6,599 nucleotides of DNA. It comes from an uncultured Oscillospiraceae bacterium. GTDB taxonomy: Bacteria > Bacillota > Clostridia > Oscillospirales > Oscillospiraceae. The notes under the pieces are model-generated. The model was not told where the DNA came from. It saw nothing but the letters and a program-made list of their open reading frames with translations, and made no database searches. Positions within the stretch are counted from its first letter, which is position 1; each line of letters begins with the position of its first letter. Below are positions 1-5,018 of the stretch, piece by piece. The position numbers and the translations under genes were made by a program. The stretch covers positions 1-6,599 of the forward strand of contig CAJOCV010000160.1 of assembly GCA_905233785.1 (NCBI GenBank), given 5' to 3'.

Positions 1-513
1 TTACAGAGCAGTCGCCATTTTCCTGATGGTCTTCAAATAGTCTTTATCATGATTGGTGACGATTCCCACATCTTCCAGCCCCAGATATCCCAGGAAATCT
101 CCCTCATAGGAAAAACGTGCCCCAGCATACATATCCGGATCTCCGGAACTCAGGAACATAGCAACCTTCCGAAGCGCAGCCGGCGCTTTGGGGTAAAGTG
201 CGGAATAAAACCGATCGACCGCACATTTCAACTGTCCGCTGAACCCATGATAGTAGATCGGCGAAGCCAGGATGAGCATGTTTGTATTCCGCAGCTTGTC
301 ATAGATCTCCTGCATATCATCATGCTGCACACACTTGCCCTGCCCCTTTCCATGACAGTATTCGCAAGCGAGGCAGCCTTTGATGTTCTTTTTGCAAATG
401 TCGATGACCGTTACTTCATGCCCTGCTTCTTCTGCACTTTCTTTGAACACGGCCACCATTTCCGCCGTGTTGCCATGTGGCCGGGGGCTCCCATTCAAAA
501 CTAATATTCTCAT
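1..513 (-). CDS. NAD(P)H-dependent flavodoxin-fold oxidoreductase (FMN reductase family)
   Basis: A complete 170-aa reading frame whose TAA stop is the first three bases of the window. The N-terminus carries the flavodoxin-like phosphate loop GSPRPHGNTAEM (residues 8-19), which binds the FMN phosphate. SPIYYHG (84-90) followed by GQLKCAVDRFY (93-103) is the typical second half of the flavin pocket in this family. Four cysteines (47, 50, 53, 61) sit in GCLACEYC...KCVQHDDM, a cysteine-rich loop common in clostridial members, whose role is not settled. Family members are cytoplasmic enzymes that pass electrons from NAD(P)H through FMN to quinones, nitro or azo compounds, or other flavins; the substrate cannot be told here. 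It starts 15 bases after the aldo/keto reductase stop, with an AAGG ribosome binding site 8 bases before ATG, so it is probably the last gene visible in the operon. The length is slightly short for the family (about 180-190 aa) but no truncation is evident. Confidence 0.9.
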   Translation of the reverse strand: MRILVLNGSPRPHGNTAEMVAVFKESAEEAGHEVTVIDICKKNIKGCLACEYCHGKGQGKCVQHDDMQEIYDKLRNTNMLILASPIYYHGFSGQLKCAVDRFYSALYPKAPAALRKVAMFLSSGDPDMYAGARFSYEGDFLGYLGLEDVGIVTNHDKDYLKTIRKMATAL

Positions 514-528
514 CGTATTTACCTTTCC

Positions 529-1386
529 TTAATACCAGTCGTGTTTCTCGCTGCGGTCCAGAGCAGCAATCTGCTCCATTTCTTCCGGCGTCAATTCGAA
601 ACCAAGCAGGTCAAGATTCTCTATTATGTGCTGCTCATTGCCTGACCCCGGAATTACTACGATGCCGCGCTGCAGATCCCAACGTAAGATCACCTGGGCA
701 GCAGAAACGCCGTGCGCTTCCGCTATGGCGCAGATGGTCTCATCTCCCAGCAGCTCCGCGGTATATCCCCGGCCGCCCAGCGGATACCAGCACTGCACAA
801 CAATTCCTTTATTCTGGATAAACGGCACGACATCCTGCTCCTGGTAATAGGGATGGATCTCATTCTGCACCAGTGCCGGTGTGATCGTTACCTGCGGCAG
901 AAAAGAGGTCAGTTCCTTGATATACCAGTTGGAGAGACCGAGTGAGCGGATCTTGCCCTGCTCCACATACTTCTCCATAGCTTTATAGGCCTTCACGTCG
1001 TCTGTTCCCGGATGGTGCAGCAGCATCATGTCGATATAGTCGATATTCAGCTTTTCCAGCGCCATATCGATAGCGGCTTCCGGGTCGTGAAACTGGTTCG
1101 GATAGATTTTGGTGATGACGAAGATCTCTTCACGGGGAATGCCGTACTCAGCCATCGCCTGCCGAACGCCTTCGCCAACGGCATCCTCATTTCCATACAT
1201 ATATGCCGTATCGATCAGGCGGCCGCCATTCCGAAGCAGTGTTTTTACAGAGCTCACGCAGGTATCATAGTCCAGCGCATACGTGCCTAGGCCCAGGATC
1301 GGCATTTCATAGCCACTGTTGAGCAACACGCTTTTCTTCTCAAAATCGAATGCTCCCACTTCAGTTGCTTCCTCCTCATTCGTCAC
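529..1386 (-). CDS. Aldo/keto reductase
   Basis: A 285-aa frame with the (beta/alpha)8 aldo/keto reductase signatures: EMPILGLGTY (27-36), then the catalytic tetrad Asp59 and Tyr64 in RLIDTAYMYGNE, Lys93 in ITKIYP and His124 in LLHHPG. The cofactor segment is VIPGSGNEQHIIENL (244-258); many relatives have IPKS here, so the usual 2'-phosphate-contacting Lys is replaced by Gly. These soluble enzymes reduce aldehydes or ketones with NAD(P)H; the substrate is unknown. The start is uncertain. The GTG at 1386 has GGAAGG seven bases upstream, but the first ~15 residues (TNEEEATEVGAFDFE) are not aldo/keto reductase-like and continue in frame from a rhodanese stub. A second GTG at 1359 has AGGAGG 11 bases upstream. 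The true family domain begins near residue 17. The frame is open back to a TGA at 1447-1449. It lies between the EamA gene (49-base gap) and the flavodoxin-fold reductase (15-base gap). Confidence 0.9.
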   Translation of the reverse strand: MTNEEEATEVGAFDFEKKSVLLNSGYEMPILGLGTYALDYDTCVSSVKTLLRNGGRLIDTAYMYGNEDAVGEGVRQAMAEYGIPREEIFVITKIYPNQFHDPEAAIDMALEKLNIDYIDMMLLHHPGTDDVKAYKAMEKYVEQGKIRSLGLSNWYIKELTSFLPQVTITPALVQNEIHPYYQEQDVVPFIQNKGIVVQCWYPLGGRGYTAELLGDETICAIAEAHGVSAAQVILRWDLQRGIVVIPGSGNEQHIIENLDLLGFELTPEEMEQIAALDRSEKHDWY

Positions 1387-1434
1387 AATATCGCCTTCCC
1401 AAGTGTTGATCCCGCCGAACTCGTAAATGTTTGA
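1384..1434 (-). pseudogene. C-terminal stub of a deleted rhodanese domain, in frame with the aldo/keto reductase
   Basis: Reading the aldo/keto reductase frame upstream of its GTG gives SNIYEFGGINTWEGDIV. This closely resembles the last strand and helix of bacterial rhodanese (sulfurtransferase) domains, which typically end like NVYxFGGIxxWPGEIV. Nothing upstream of it is rhodanese: two bases further on the sequence is already the TAA stop of the EamA gene (1436-1438), and the frame hits TGA at 1447. The active-site Cys loop and more than 80 residues are therefore missing. What remains forms the intergenic spacer and supplies the ribosome binding site (GGAAGG, 1394-1399) of the reductase. Seen: the 17-residue match and its frame. 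Inferred: a deletion that removed the rhodanese gene body. A chance match is possible but unlikely given the FGGINTW core. Confidence 0.7.
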
Positions 1435-1435
1435 T

Positions 1436-1849
1436 TTACAGCACCATCACAAGCGTCCCCGCGCCGATCAGGATACAGCCGATCAGGGATTTCGCGGTGA
1501 ACTCCTCATGCAGGAAAACAAAGGCCAGCACCAGCGTGATGACCACGCTCAGCTTGTCGATCGGCACGACCTTGGACGCCTCCCCGATCTGCAGAGCTTT
1601 ATAGTAACACAGCCATGATGCGCCTGTGGCAAGGCCGGACAGGATCAGGAAGATCCAGCTTTTCTGGCTGATCGTTCGGATGCCGCCCTGCGTGTTCGTC
1701 AGGAACACCATGCCCCAGGCCATGACCACCACGACCACCGTGCGGATCGCCGTCGCCAGATTGGAATTGACGCCCTCAATGCCGATCTTTGCAAGGATAG
1801 AGGTCAGCGCGGCAAATACCGCCGAACCCAGCGCAAACCAGAACCACAT
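1436..1849 (-). CDS. Single-domain EamA/DMT-family membrane transporter
   Basis: A 137-aa hydrophobic protein with five predicted membrane spans at roughly 2-21, 33-51, 64-85, 97-115 and 119-136. The second half has the hallmarks of one EamA repeat: LSGLATGASWLCYYKALQIG (70-89) followed by ASKVVPIDKLSVVITLV and a closing LHEEFTAKSLIGCILIGAGT. Larger drug/metabolite transporters contain two such repeats; single-repeat proteins of about 140 aa are a known small class that presumably work as dimers in the cytoplasmic membrane. The transported substrate is unknown. The ATG at 1849 is preceded by GGAGAG at the usual distance and lies only 12 bases after the nitroreductase stop, so the two are almost certainly cotranscribed. 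Context suggests efflux or uptake of a compound handled by the surrounding reductases, which is inference only. The stop directly abuts the rhodanese stub. Confidence 0.9.
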   Translation of the reverse strand: MWFWFALGSAVFAALTSILAKIGIEGVNSNLATAIRTVVVVVMAWGMVFLTNTQGGIRTISQKSWIFLILSGLATGASWLCYYKALQIGEASKVVPIDKLSVVITLVLAFVFLHEEFTAKSLIGCILIGAGTLVMVL

Positions 1850-1861
1850 AACCGTCTCTCC

Positions 1862-2398
1862 TCAATATTTCTCGTAATGGACGTTTTCCGTGTGCAGGTC
1901 GGCTTCGGTGTAAGCCTTCTTTGTTTCGGCCTTCTCACCTATCGCCACAAGGTTCAGGACAGAATATCCTTCCGGCACGCCGAGCAGAGATCTGATCTCC
2001 TGATCGGAGGTTCCCCGCTGACCCATGCGGTTTCGGATGTGGACCCAGCAGGCGCCAAGTCCATACTGCTCAACCGCAAGCAGGATATATGCCGACGCGA
2101 TGGCGCCGTCCTCGATCCAGAATTCAGCCTGACGCTTGTCCGCCGTCTTGACCATAACGACGATCACGGCATCCGCGCCGTTGATCTGGGAGCCGCCCAT
2201 CTGCTTGCAGGCTCCGATCTTCCGGATCATGCCCTTATCCCGCACAACGACATATTCCACCGGCTTATGGCCGAAAGAGGTCGGTGCGGTAAGTGCAACC
2301 TTCATGATCTCATAGATGATCTCGTCGTCGATATGTTTTTCGCCATACCGGCGAACAGAGCGCCGCCTTCTGGTCAGCTCAAACAGTTTATTCTCCAT
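1862..2398 (-). CDS. Nitroreductase family protein (FMN-dependent)
   Basis: A 178-aa complete frame. The N-terminus RRRRSVRRYGEKHIDDE (10-26) is the classic Arg-rich FMN phosphate-binding start of nitroreductases. It is followed by APTSFGHKPVEYVVV (38-52), which lies over the flavin, and the C-terminal YGLGACWVHIRNR (112-124), normally the other side of the FMN site, then VPEGYSVLNLVAIGEKAE (141-158). The family forms homodimers in the cytoplasm that use NAD(P)H to reduce nitroaromatics, quinones or flavins. At 178 aa this belongs to the short class. ATG at 2398 has GGAG nine bases upstream. It is the first gene of the left operon: the MITE-like repeat begins about 40 bases upstream, so its promoter must lie within or just beyond that element; I could not identify a convincing one. 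Its natural substrate is unknown. Confidence 0.92.
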   Translation of the reverse strand: MENKLFELTRRRRSVRRYGEKHIDDEIIYEIMKVALTAPTSFGHKPVEYVVVRDKGMIRKIGACKQMGGSQINGADAVIVVMVKTADKRQAEFWIEDGAIASAYILLAVEQYGLGACWVHIRNRMGQRGTSDQEIRSLLGVPEGYSVLNLVAIGEKAETKKAYTEADLHTENVHYEKY

Positions 2399-2436
2399 AG
2401 TTTTTCACTCCGTTTATCAGGCTGTAAGCAATACAC

Positions 2437-2569
2437 TTAAGGCAACACCGCACAATACGCCTGCGGCATCTTCCGGAAAAACCGCGCCCTGATTTCGTCA
2501 CTTTTTCTTGCAATACACAAAGTATTCCTGCGAAATCTGCTCTTGCCGCATTATGCGGTATTGCCTTAA
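2437..2569. mobile_element. MITE-like non-coding element with 23-bp imperfect terminal inverted repeats
   Basis: The segment starts TTAAGGCAACACCGCACAAT (2437-2456) and ends with the inverse of TTAAGGCAATACCGCATAAT (2569-2550); over 23 bases the ends match at 20 positions. A flanking GTAAGC outside the left end is mirrored by GCTTAC outside the right end, so the symmetry may reach further. Nested inside are GATTTCG (2491-2497) paired with CGAAATC (2531-2537) and AATAC-ACAAA-GTATT (2512-2526), so the whole 133 bases can fold into one long interrupted hairpin. There is no credible ORF in it. Its size, dyad ends and TTAA at both borders fit a miniature inverted-repeat transposable element. The TTAA could be target duplication or part of the repeat; being palindromic, it cannot be assigned. 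It sits exactly between two gene groups and could end the upstream transcript. Confidence 0.7.
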
Positions 2570-2586
2570 CGCTTACATCTCACAGC

Positions 2587-2763
2587 CTATTTTCTCTTTC
2601 TCTTGAAAGCATCGAAGGCAGAGGGTACTTCCTGCGAGATAACTATATGGGTCTGCTCGTCATCATCCTGACCGTGATTCTGCCGGTTATACGTCACTGC
2701 TGCTATAAAGCCAAAGATCAGGAAGCCAATGACAAGTATAATGAAAATTGAAATCAATTCCAT
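2587..2763 (-). CDS. Small single-span membrane protein of unknown function
   Basis: A 58-aa protein: Met-Glu followed by one hydrophobic span (about residues 3-25, ISIFIILVIGFLIFGFIAAV), then a polar tail with an acidic patch (QDDDEQ) and a basic end (KRKRK). The frame is open to a TTG at 2826, but I chose ATG at 2763 because GGAG lies seven bases before it and because the extra 21 residues are polar and low in similarity to anything. The topology is probably N-out with a cytoplasmic C-terminal tail, inferred from the positive end. No enzymatic motif is visible. It lies 88 bases after the thioesterase stop, on the same strand, and ends 17 bases before the MITE-like element, which may serve as the end of the transcript. 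I do not recognise the family. Confidence 0.7.
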   Translation of the reverse strand: MELISIFIILVIGFLIFGFIAAVTYNRQNHGQDDDEQTHIVISQEVPSAFDAFKRKRK

Positions 2764-2851
2764 CGTTCCGCTCCATTCGTCCACTCTCCAGATCGCCGCA
2801 GCCTCGGTTTGTCCTTCAATCAACAAACGCTATCACTTTCACTGATTGTCG

Positions 2852-3577
2852 TTAATTGCCAAAGAATGCAGCAGAAGCAATTGTTCCATCCTGGTGCAGC
2901 GCTGCCAAATGTACTCCCGTTTCATCATACCGGCTACATACCGAAACGGTTTCGCCTTCCTTGCATTGAGAGAGGAAACGGATTTCCATCTGCCGAGGCT
3001 CTTTTTCTGACCAGAAGTCACTGCTGTATGCATCTTGGAACATTTCAATATAGCGCAGGTTGTTCATGTGCTTACTCTTATCAAGATCTGACACACGAAC
3101 CATTTTCTGATAAATCTCCCTCATCCCTTCTGCGGTCTTGCCCAGTCCGAGAAAAGTGGGAATGTCATTCTCAATCTCTTCGGCAATACCTTCCGGAAAC
3201 TCAATGGAACTGAGTCTGCGCGGCATTTGGCGGTTCAGATCAAACACGCAAGTTTCAATCTTTCCACAAGCGACGATCTCACCTCGCTGTTCAAGTGTCG
3301 AATCCAGAGTGAGAAGCAGCGGGCGGCGATAGGGCTGAATCCATTGCTTTAGCAACAAAGGCTCATCATAGCCGATTTTCTGATTGATCTTCACATGACA
3401 CTGGGTATAAATCCATGCGGCGCCATACTTCTCTGGGATAACATCGTTGCCTTTTTCAATGGCATGCATGAAATAGGTATGTCCGTCTTGGAAGTACCGC
3501 ATACAGCCGCGCAATCCGATCAGGCCATCATGGTCAGCATCACGGAATTGTGGATATATTTGTAGTTGAAAAAGCAT
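2852..3577 (-). CDS. Acyl-ACP thioesterase (FatA/FatB-like, double hotdog)
   Basis: A 241-aa protein matching the acyl-ACP thioesterase family: an N-terminal hotdog (about 1-130) opening with RDADHDGLIGLRGCMRYFQD and containing the conserved YGAAWIYTQCHVKINQ (51-66), linked to a second hotdog (about 145-241) with the motif SDLDKSKHMNNLRYIEMF (163-180). Such enzymes release free fatty acids from acyl carrier protein in the cytoplasm, setting chain length for membrane lipid or for export. In plant FatB the catalytic residues lie in D-x-N-x-H; here the equivalent is Asp166-x-Ser168-x-His170, so Asn is replaced by Ser, while the following NN is kept. The ATG at 3577 has a perfect AGGAGG seven bases upstream. 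It starts 17 bases after the stop of a 54-aa ORF and is probably cotranscribed with it. The length is usual for bacterial members. Confidence 0.9.
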   Translation of the reverse strand: MLFQLQIYPQFRDADHDGLIGLRGCMRYFQDGHTYFMHAIEKGNDVIPEKYGAAWIYTQCHVKINQKIGYDEPLLLKQWIQPYRRPLLLTLDSTLEQRGEIVACGKIETCVFDLNRQMPRRLSSIEFPEGIAEEIENDIPTFLGLGKTAEGMREIYQKMVRVSDLDKSKHMNNLRYIEMFQDAYSSDFWSEKEPRQMEIRFLSQCKEGETVSVCSRYDETGVHLAALHQDGTIASAAFFGN

Positions 3578-3594
3578 CTCTCAGCCTCCTGCTA

Positions 3595-3759
3595 TTACTC
3601 CATGCTTATAATATCATCGAACGTAACCGACACTCCGTTATCAAGATAATTGATCAGGTCATATTCAAGGTTTCCACACTGACGCCAATCAGCGAAGCCT
3701 CGGTATGTGTTTCTCCGAAAGATGGTTGTCACGTCAGCTTTATAATCCTGCAACGTCAT
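3595..3759 (-). CDS. Small hypothetical protein, 54 aa, upstream of the thioesterase
   Basis: A short frame from ATG (3759) to TAA (3595) encoding 54 residues, beginning MTLQDYKADVTTIFRRNTY and ending VSVTFDDIISME. It has an AGAGGTG ribosome binding site a few bases before ATG, starts 24 bases after the stop of the 184-aa gene and ends 17 bases before the thioesterase ATG, so spacing is that of an operon gene. The composition is plausible for a soluble, mostly helical, slightly acidic protein: DYKADVTTIF amphipathic start, ADWRQCGNLEYDLINYLDNG centre. I do not recognise a family. A second frame across the same bases reads like a short helix-turn-helix (THTEASLIGVSVETL), but it lacks a start and ends after a few codons, so I keep the frame with the start and ribosome binding site. 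A partner of the 184-aa protein is possible but unproven. Confidence 0.55.
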   Translation of the reverse strand: MTLQDYKADVTTIFRRNTYRGFADWRQCGNLEYDLINYLDNGVSVTFDDIISME

Positions 3760-3783
3760 AGGGCACCTCTTTCTTGCTCGCTC

Positions 3784-4338
3784 TCAATGTCGGCTAAATC
3801 GTATTTTCTTCCTGGCATTCAAAAAACCCTTTTCTGTCATTTCATGAATGATGTCCGGGTTCATGATATAGATGCTATTGCAATCCCAAGTGGCCAGGGT
3901 CTCCTGAAACTCTGGCCAGTTGACTATTTCGATTGCGTCAGTGCCATCCGCCGACATTTTCTCATAATCGAGAAAGCACCAGTTCTCAGGAATCAAGCAG
4001 GATATGTCAGGCAGGATTTCCAGACCAGCAGCTGATTGCCTGCGGTAAAAATCTACCGGGGATAGCTGGGGAAGATCCATCAACTGCTCTTGGGAATGGA
4101 GCGTCAGCAGGTTGGCGCTATCTGAGAGGGTGAAGCAAAAGGATTGGGCAAGGCCTGCCATGGAAAACCGGTTCCTTTCACACCAGTCTTTCCATCCAAA
4201 AGGGTCGCCAACTCTGCTGGCCCACAGGCCGGTTCCCGGTTCAGGCTTGGGCTTCCACCAACAGTTTTTTGGGGGAACAAAATGCTCTCTGTGATATTGG
4301 CTTGAACCATAGTGAATGTATATCCGGCTATTATCCAT
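3784..4338 (-). CDS. Hypothetical protein, 184 aa, with YGSS/GLWAS motifs
   Basis: A 184-aa soluble protein from ATG 4338. The frame stays open to a TTG at 4488, but the extra 50 residues come from promoter-like and hairpin DNA, so I reject them. The first 60 residues are rich in aromatics: SRIYIHYGSSQYHREHF (4-20), CWWKPKPEPGTGLWASRVGD, FGWKDWCERNRF. The C-terminal half has CFLDYEKMSADGTDAIEIVN and WDCNSIYIMNPDIIHEM. I have the impression of a recurring Firmicute/phage family with Y-x-S near the start, GLWAS, GWKDW and D-S-I-x-x-x-NPD-x-I near the end. The order is faintly reminiscent of ADP-ribosyltransferase-like folds (first-strand His/Tyr, Ser after the second strand, late Glu), but that is speculation. 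There is no ribosome binding site before the ATG, and an extended -10 motif overlaps it, so the native 5' end may have been lost. It is followed after 24 bases by the 54-aa ORF. Confidence 0.7.
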   Translation of the reverse strand: MDNSRIYIHYGSSQYHREHFVPPKNCWWKPKPEPGTGLWASRVGDPFGWKDWCERNRFSMAGLAQSFCFTLSDSANLLTLHSQEQLMDLPQLSPVDFYRRQSAAGLEILPDISCLIPENWCFLDYEKMSADGTDAIEIVNWPEFQETLATWDCNSIYIMNPDIIHEMTEKGFLNARKKIRFSRH

Positions 4339-4347
4339 TTTACCATA
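4337..4347 (-). promoter_or_regulatory. Extended -10 promoter motif overlapping the start codon of the 184-aa gene
   Basis: On the minus strand the bases read TATGGTAAAAT, a full match to the Gram-positive extended -10 pattern TRTGnTAnAAT (one mismatch in the hexamer against TATAAT). No good -35 box lies 17 bases upstream, which is tolerated by extended -10 promoters. A transcript from here would begin near 4330, after the ATG at 4338-4336, so this promoter could not express the gene from that codon. Either the match is fortuitous or it is a promoter whose original downstream gene has been replaced. Confidence 0.4.
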
Positions 4348-4376
4348 CTTCTGCCGTTCCTGCACTACTTTTTCGC

Positions 4377-4419
4377 GACAGGCCACAAAAGGCGACACGG
4401 CGGCTTTTCGCGGGCTGTC
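4377..4419. repeat. Imperfect inverted repeat upstream of the extended -10 motif
   Basis: On the minus strand GACAGCCCGCGAAAAG pairs with CTTTTGTGGCCTGTC across a 12-base loop, with one C-C mismatch, one bulge and a G-U pair. The dyad lies about 35 bases upstream of the -10 motif. It is not followed by a T-run, so it is not a rho-independent terminator. It could be an operator, an element end or an RNA structure of a longer transcript. The surrounding stretch 4339-4519 between the Spo0A-like frame and the 184-aa gene shows no other supported feature. Confidence 0.4.
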
Positions 4420-4519
4420 CGCATAACTTGTGGCAGCTCGCAGAAGTCCCGCAAAAGCCTCCAAACCGCCAACACTGCGATCGCCCAAAAATAGACTTAT
4501 TCTTTTCCCGGAGAGCCCT

Positions 4520-4720
4520 TCAGTTTCTCATCATAAGGAACAGATCTCTGAACCACAGAATAAACTCCTCCGGTGTCGGTTCCTCTCCCGCAAAATGGAA
4601 GGTAGTCCACAGCTCTTGAATGCGGGGGTCCGAGCTGTTCTTCGACATGTTGATTGCCTCCATCATTTCCGAGCGAATTCTCTCTTCAGATACTCCCTCT
4701 CGAGATGCAATTCCCGCGAT
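4520..4720 (-). CDS. Small Spo0A C-terminal-domain-like protein with ATC in place of the start codon
   Basis: The minus-strand frame from 4720 to TGA at 4520-4522 encodes 66 residues: AGIASREGVSEERIRSEMM, then DPRIQELWTTF and EEPTPEEFILWFRD. This fits the small clostridial proteins annotated as Spo0A C-terminal-domain-containing (pattern IAxxEGVSxEExRxEMxxAI...DPxxQxxW...PTPEEFI), usually 60-70 aa; their function is not established. A perfect GGAGG (4728-4732) lies exactly seven bases before ATC (4718-4720), followed by GCG, so the family-like start is intact except that ATG has become ATC. An ATG downstream (4666) would give only 48 residues, lacks a good ribosome binding site and cuts into the conserved helix. 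Possibilities are a weak non-AUG start, a recent inactivating mutation, or a sequencing error. An in-frame TAA lies upstream, so it is not a larger fusion. It is the first gene after the terminator region. Confidence 0.55.
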   Translation of the reverse strand: MAGIASREGVSEERIRSEMMEAINMSKNSSDPRIQELWTTFHFAGEEPTPEEFILWFRDLFLMMRN

Positions 4721-4727
4721 AGGACCA

Positions 4728-4732
4728 CCTCC
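4728..4732 (-). promoter_or_regulatory. Ribosome binding site (GGAGG) facing an ATC codon
   Basis: GGAGG on the minus strand, seven bases before the ATC at 4720. It decides the expected translation start of the Spo0A-like frame, since no ATG, GTG or TTG stands at the right distance in frame. Confidence 0.6.
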
Positions 4733-4797
4733 GTAGCCGTGTTAATTTGATGGGGTAATGGTTTTGTAAGAGTGCTTTTTGATGATCAAATCGATCA

Positions 4798-4836
4798 CAG
4801 AGAGGTTTCCACTAAAATTTAGGGGAAACCTCTCTG
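4798..4836. repeat. 39-bp near-perfect palindrome
   Basis: CAGAGAGGTTTCC (4798-4810) is followed by GGAAACCTCTCTG (4824-4836), a perfect 13-bp stem. The 13-base centre is itself nearly palindromic (CTAAA-A-TTTAG), so the dyad is broken by one A/G mismatch only. Neither strand has a T-run directly after it, which argues against an ordinary rho-independent terminator. Immediately beside it is TGATC-AAATC-GATCA, another short dyad. It may be an operator, the end of an element, or a terminator that has lost its tail. Confidence 0.6.
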
Positions 4837-4865
4837 AACACAAACATTTAACAAATCAGGACAAC

Positions 4866-4906
4866 AAAAAAAGGCGGGATCTGCGAAAAACATCGCAAAT
4901 CCCGCC
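4866..4906 (-). terminator. Rho-independent terminator (minus strand)
   Basis: On the minus strand GGCGGGAT...ATCCCGCC (arms 4899-4906 and 4873-4880) form an 8-bp GC-rich stem, extended by TGCGA/TCGCA inside, with a short T-rich loop, and the stem is followed at once by seven T (4872-4866). It ends transcription arriving from the tRNA/ATPase side and insulates the Spo0A-like gene from it. Confidence 0.85.
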
Positions 4907-4984
4907 TGTGAAGCGGGGGGCGGTAGTTCAAATCCATACCAACACCCTCGGATATCTTTTTTTCTGCACTTGAATTTTGGACAT

Positions 4985-5018
4985 AAAAAACCTTAGAAGC
5001 CTTGCGGCTCTAAGGTTT
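4985..5018 (-). terminator. Rho-independent terminator downstream of the tRNA fragment
   Basis: On the minus strand AAACCTTAGA (5018-5009) pairs with TCTAAGGTTT (4997-4988), with inner GCC/GGC closing a GCAA tetraloop and one bulged T, and the stem runs into a T-tract. This is a typical terminator placed soon after a tRNA 3' end and is probably the original terminator of the tRNA gene whose 3' end remains at 5051. Confidence 0.88.

Noticed and set aside
1877..2440. 187-codon frame on the plus strand opposite the nitroreductase
   Set aside because: It is antisense to a clear nitroreductase with intact motifs, and its translation shows no recognisable domain.
2809..3213. 134-codon plus-strand frame opposite the thioesterase
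   Set aside because: It is a shadow of the thioesterase, without a plausible ribosome binding site or domain.
3640..3700. Helix-turn-helix-like reading (THTEASLIGVSVETL) in another minus-strand frame
   Set aside because: No start codon and a stop a few codons later; the 54-aa frame over the same bases has start, ribosome binding site and operon spacing.
4339..4488. 50-residue N-terminal extension of the 184-aa protein from a TTG codon
   Set aside because: No ribosome binding site at the TTG, and the bases form a hairpin and a promoter-like -10 motif; protein-like motifs begin only after the ATG at 4338.
4911..4945. Possible second tRNA T-arm (GGTAGTTCAAATCC) on the plus strand
   Set aside because: The loop sequence fits but the flanking bases do not form a T-stem, and there is no acceptor, CCA or anticodon arm.
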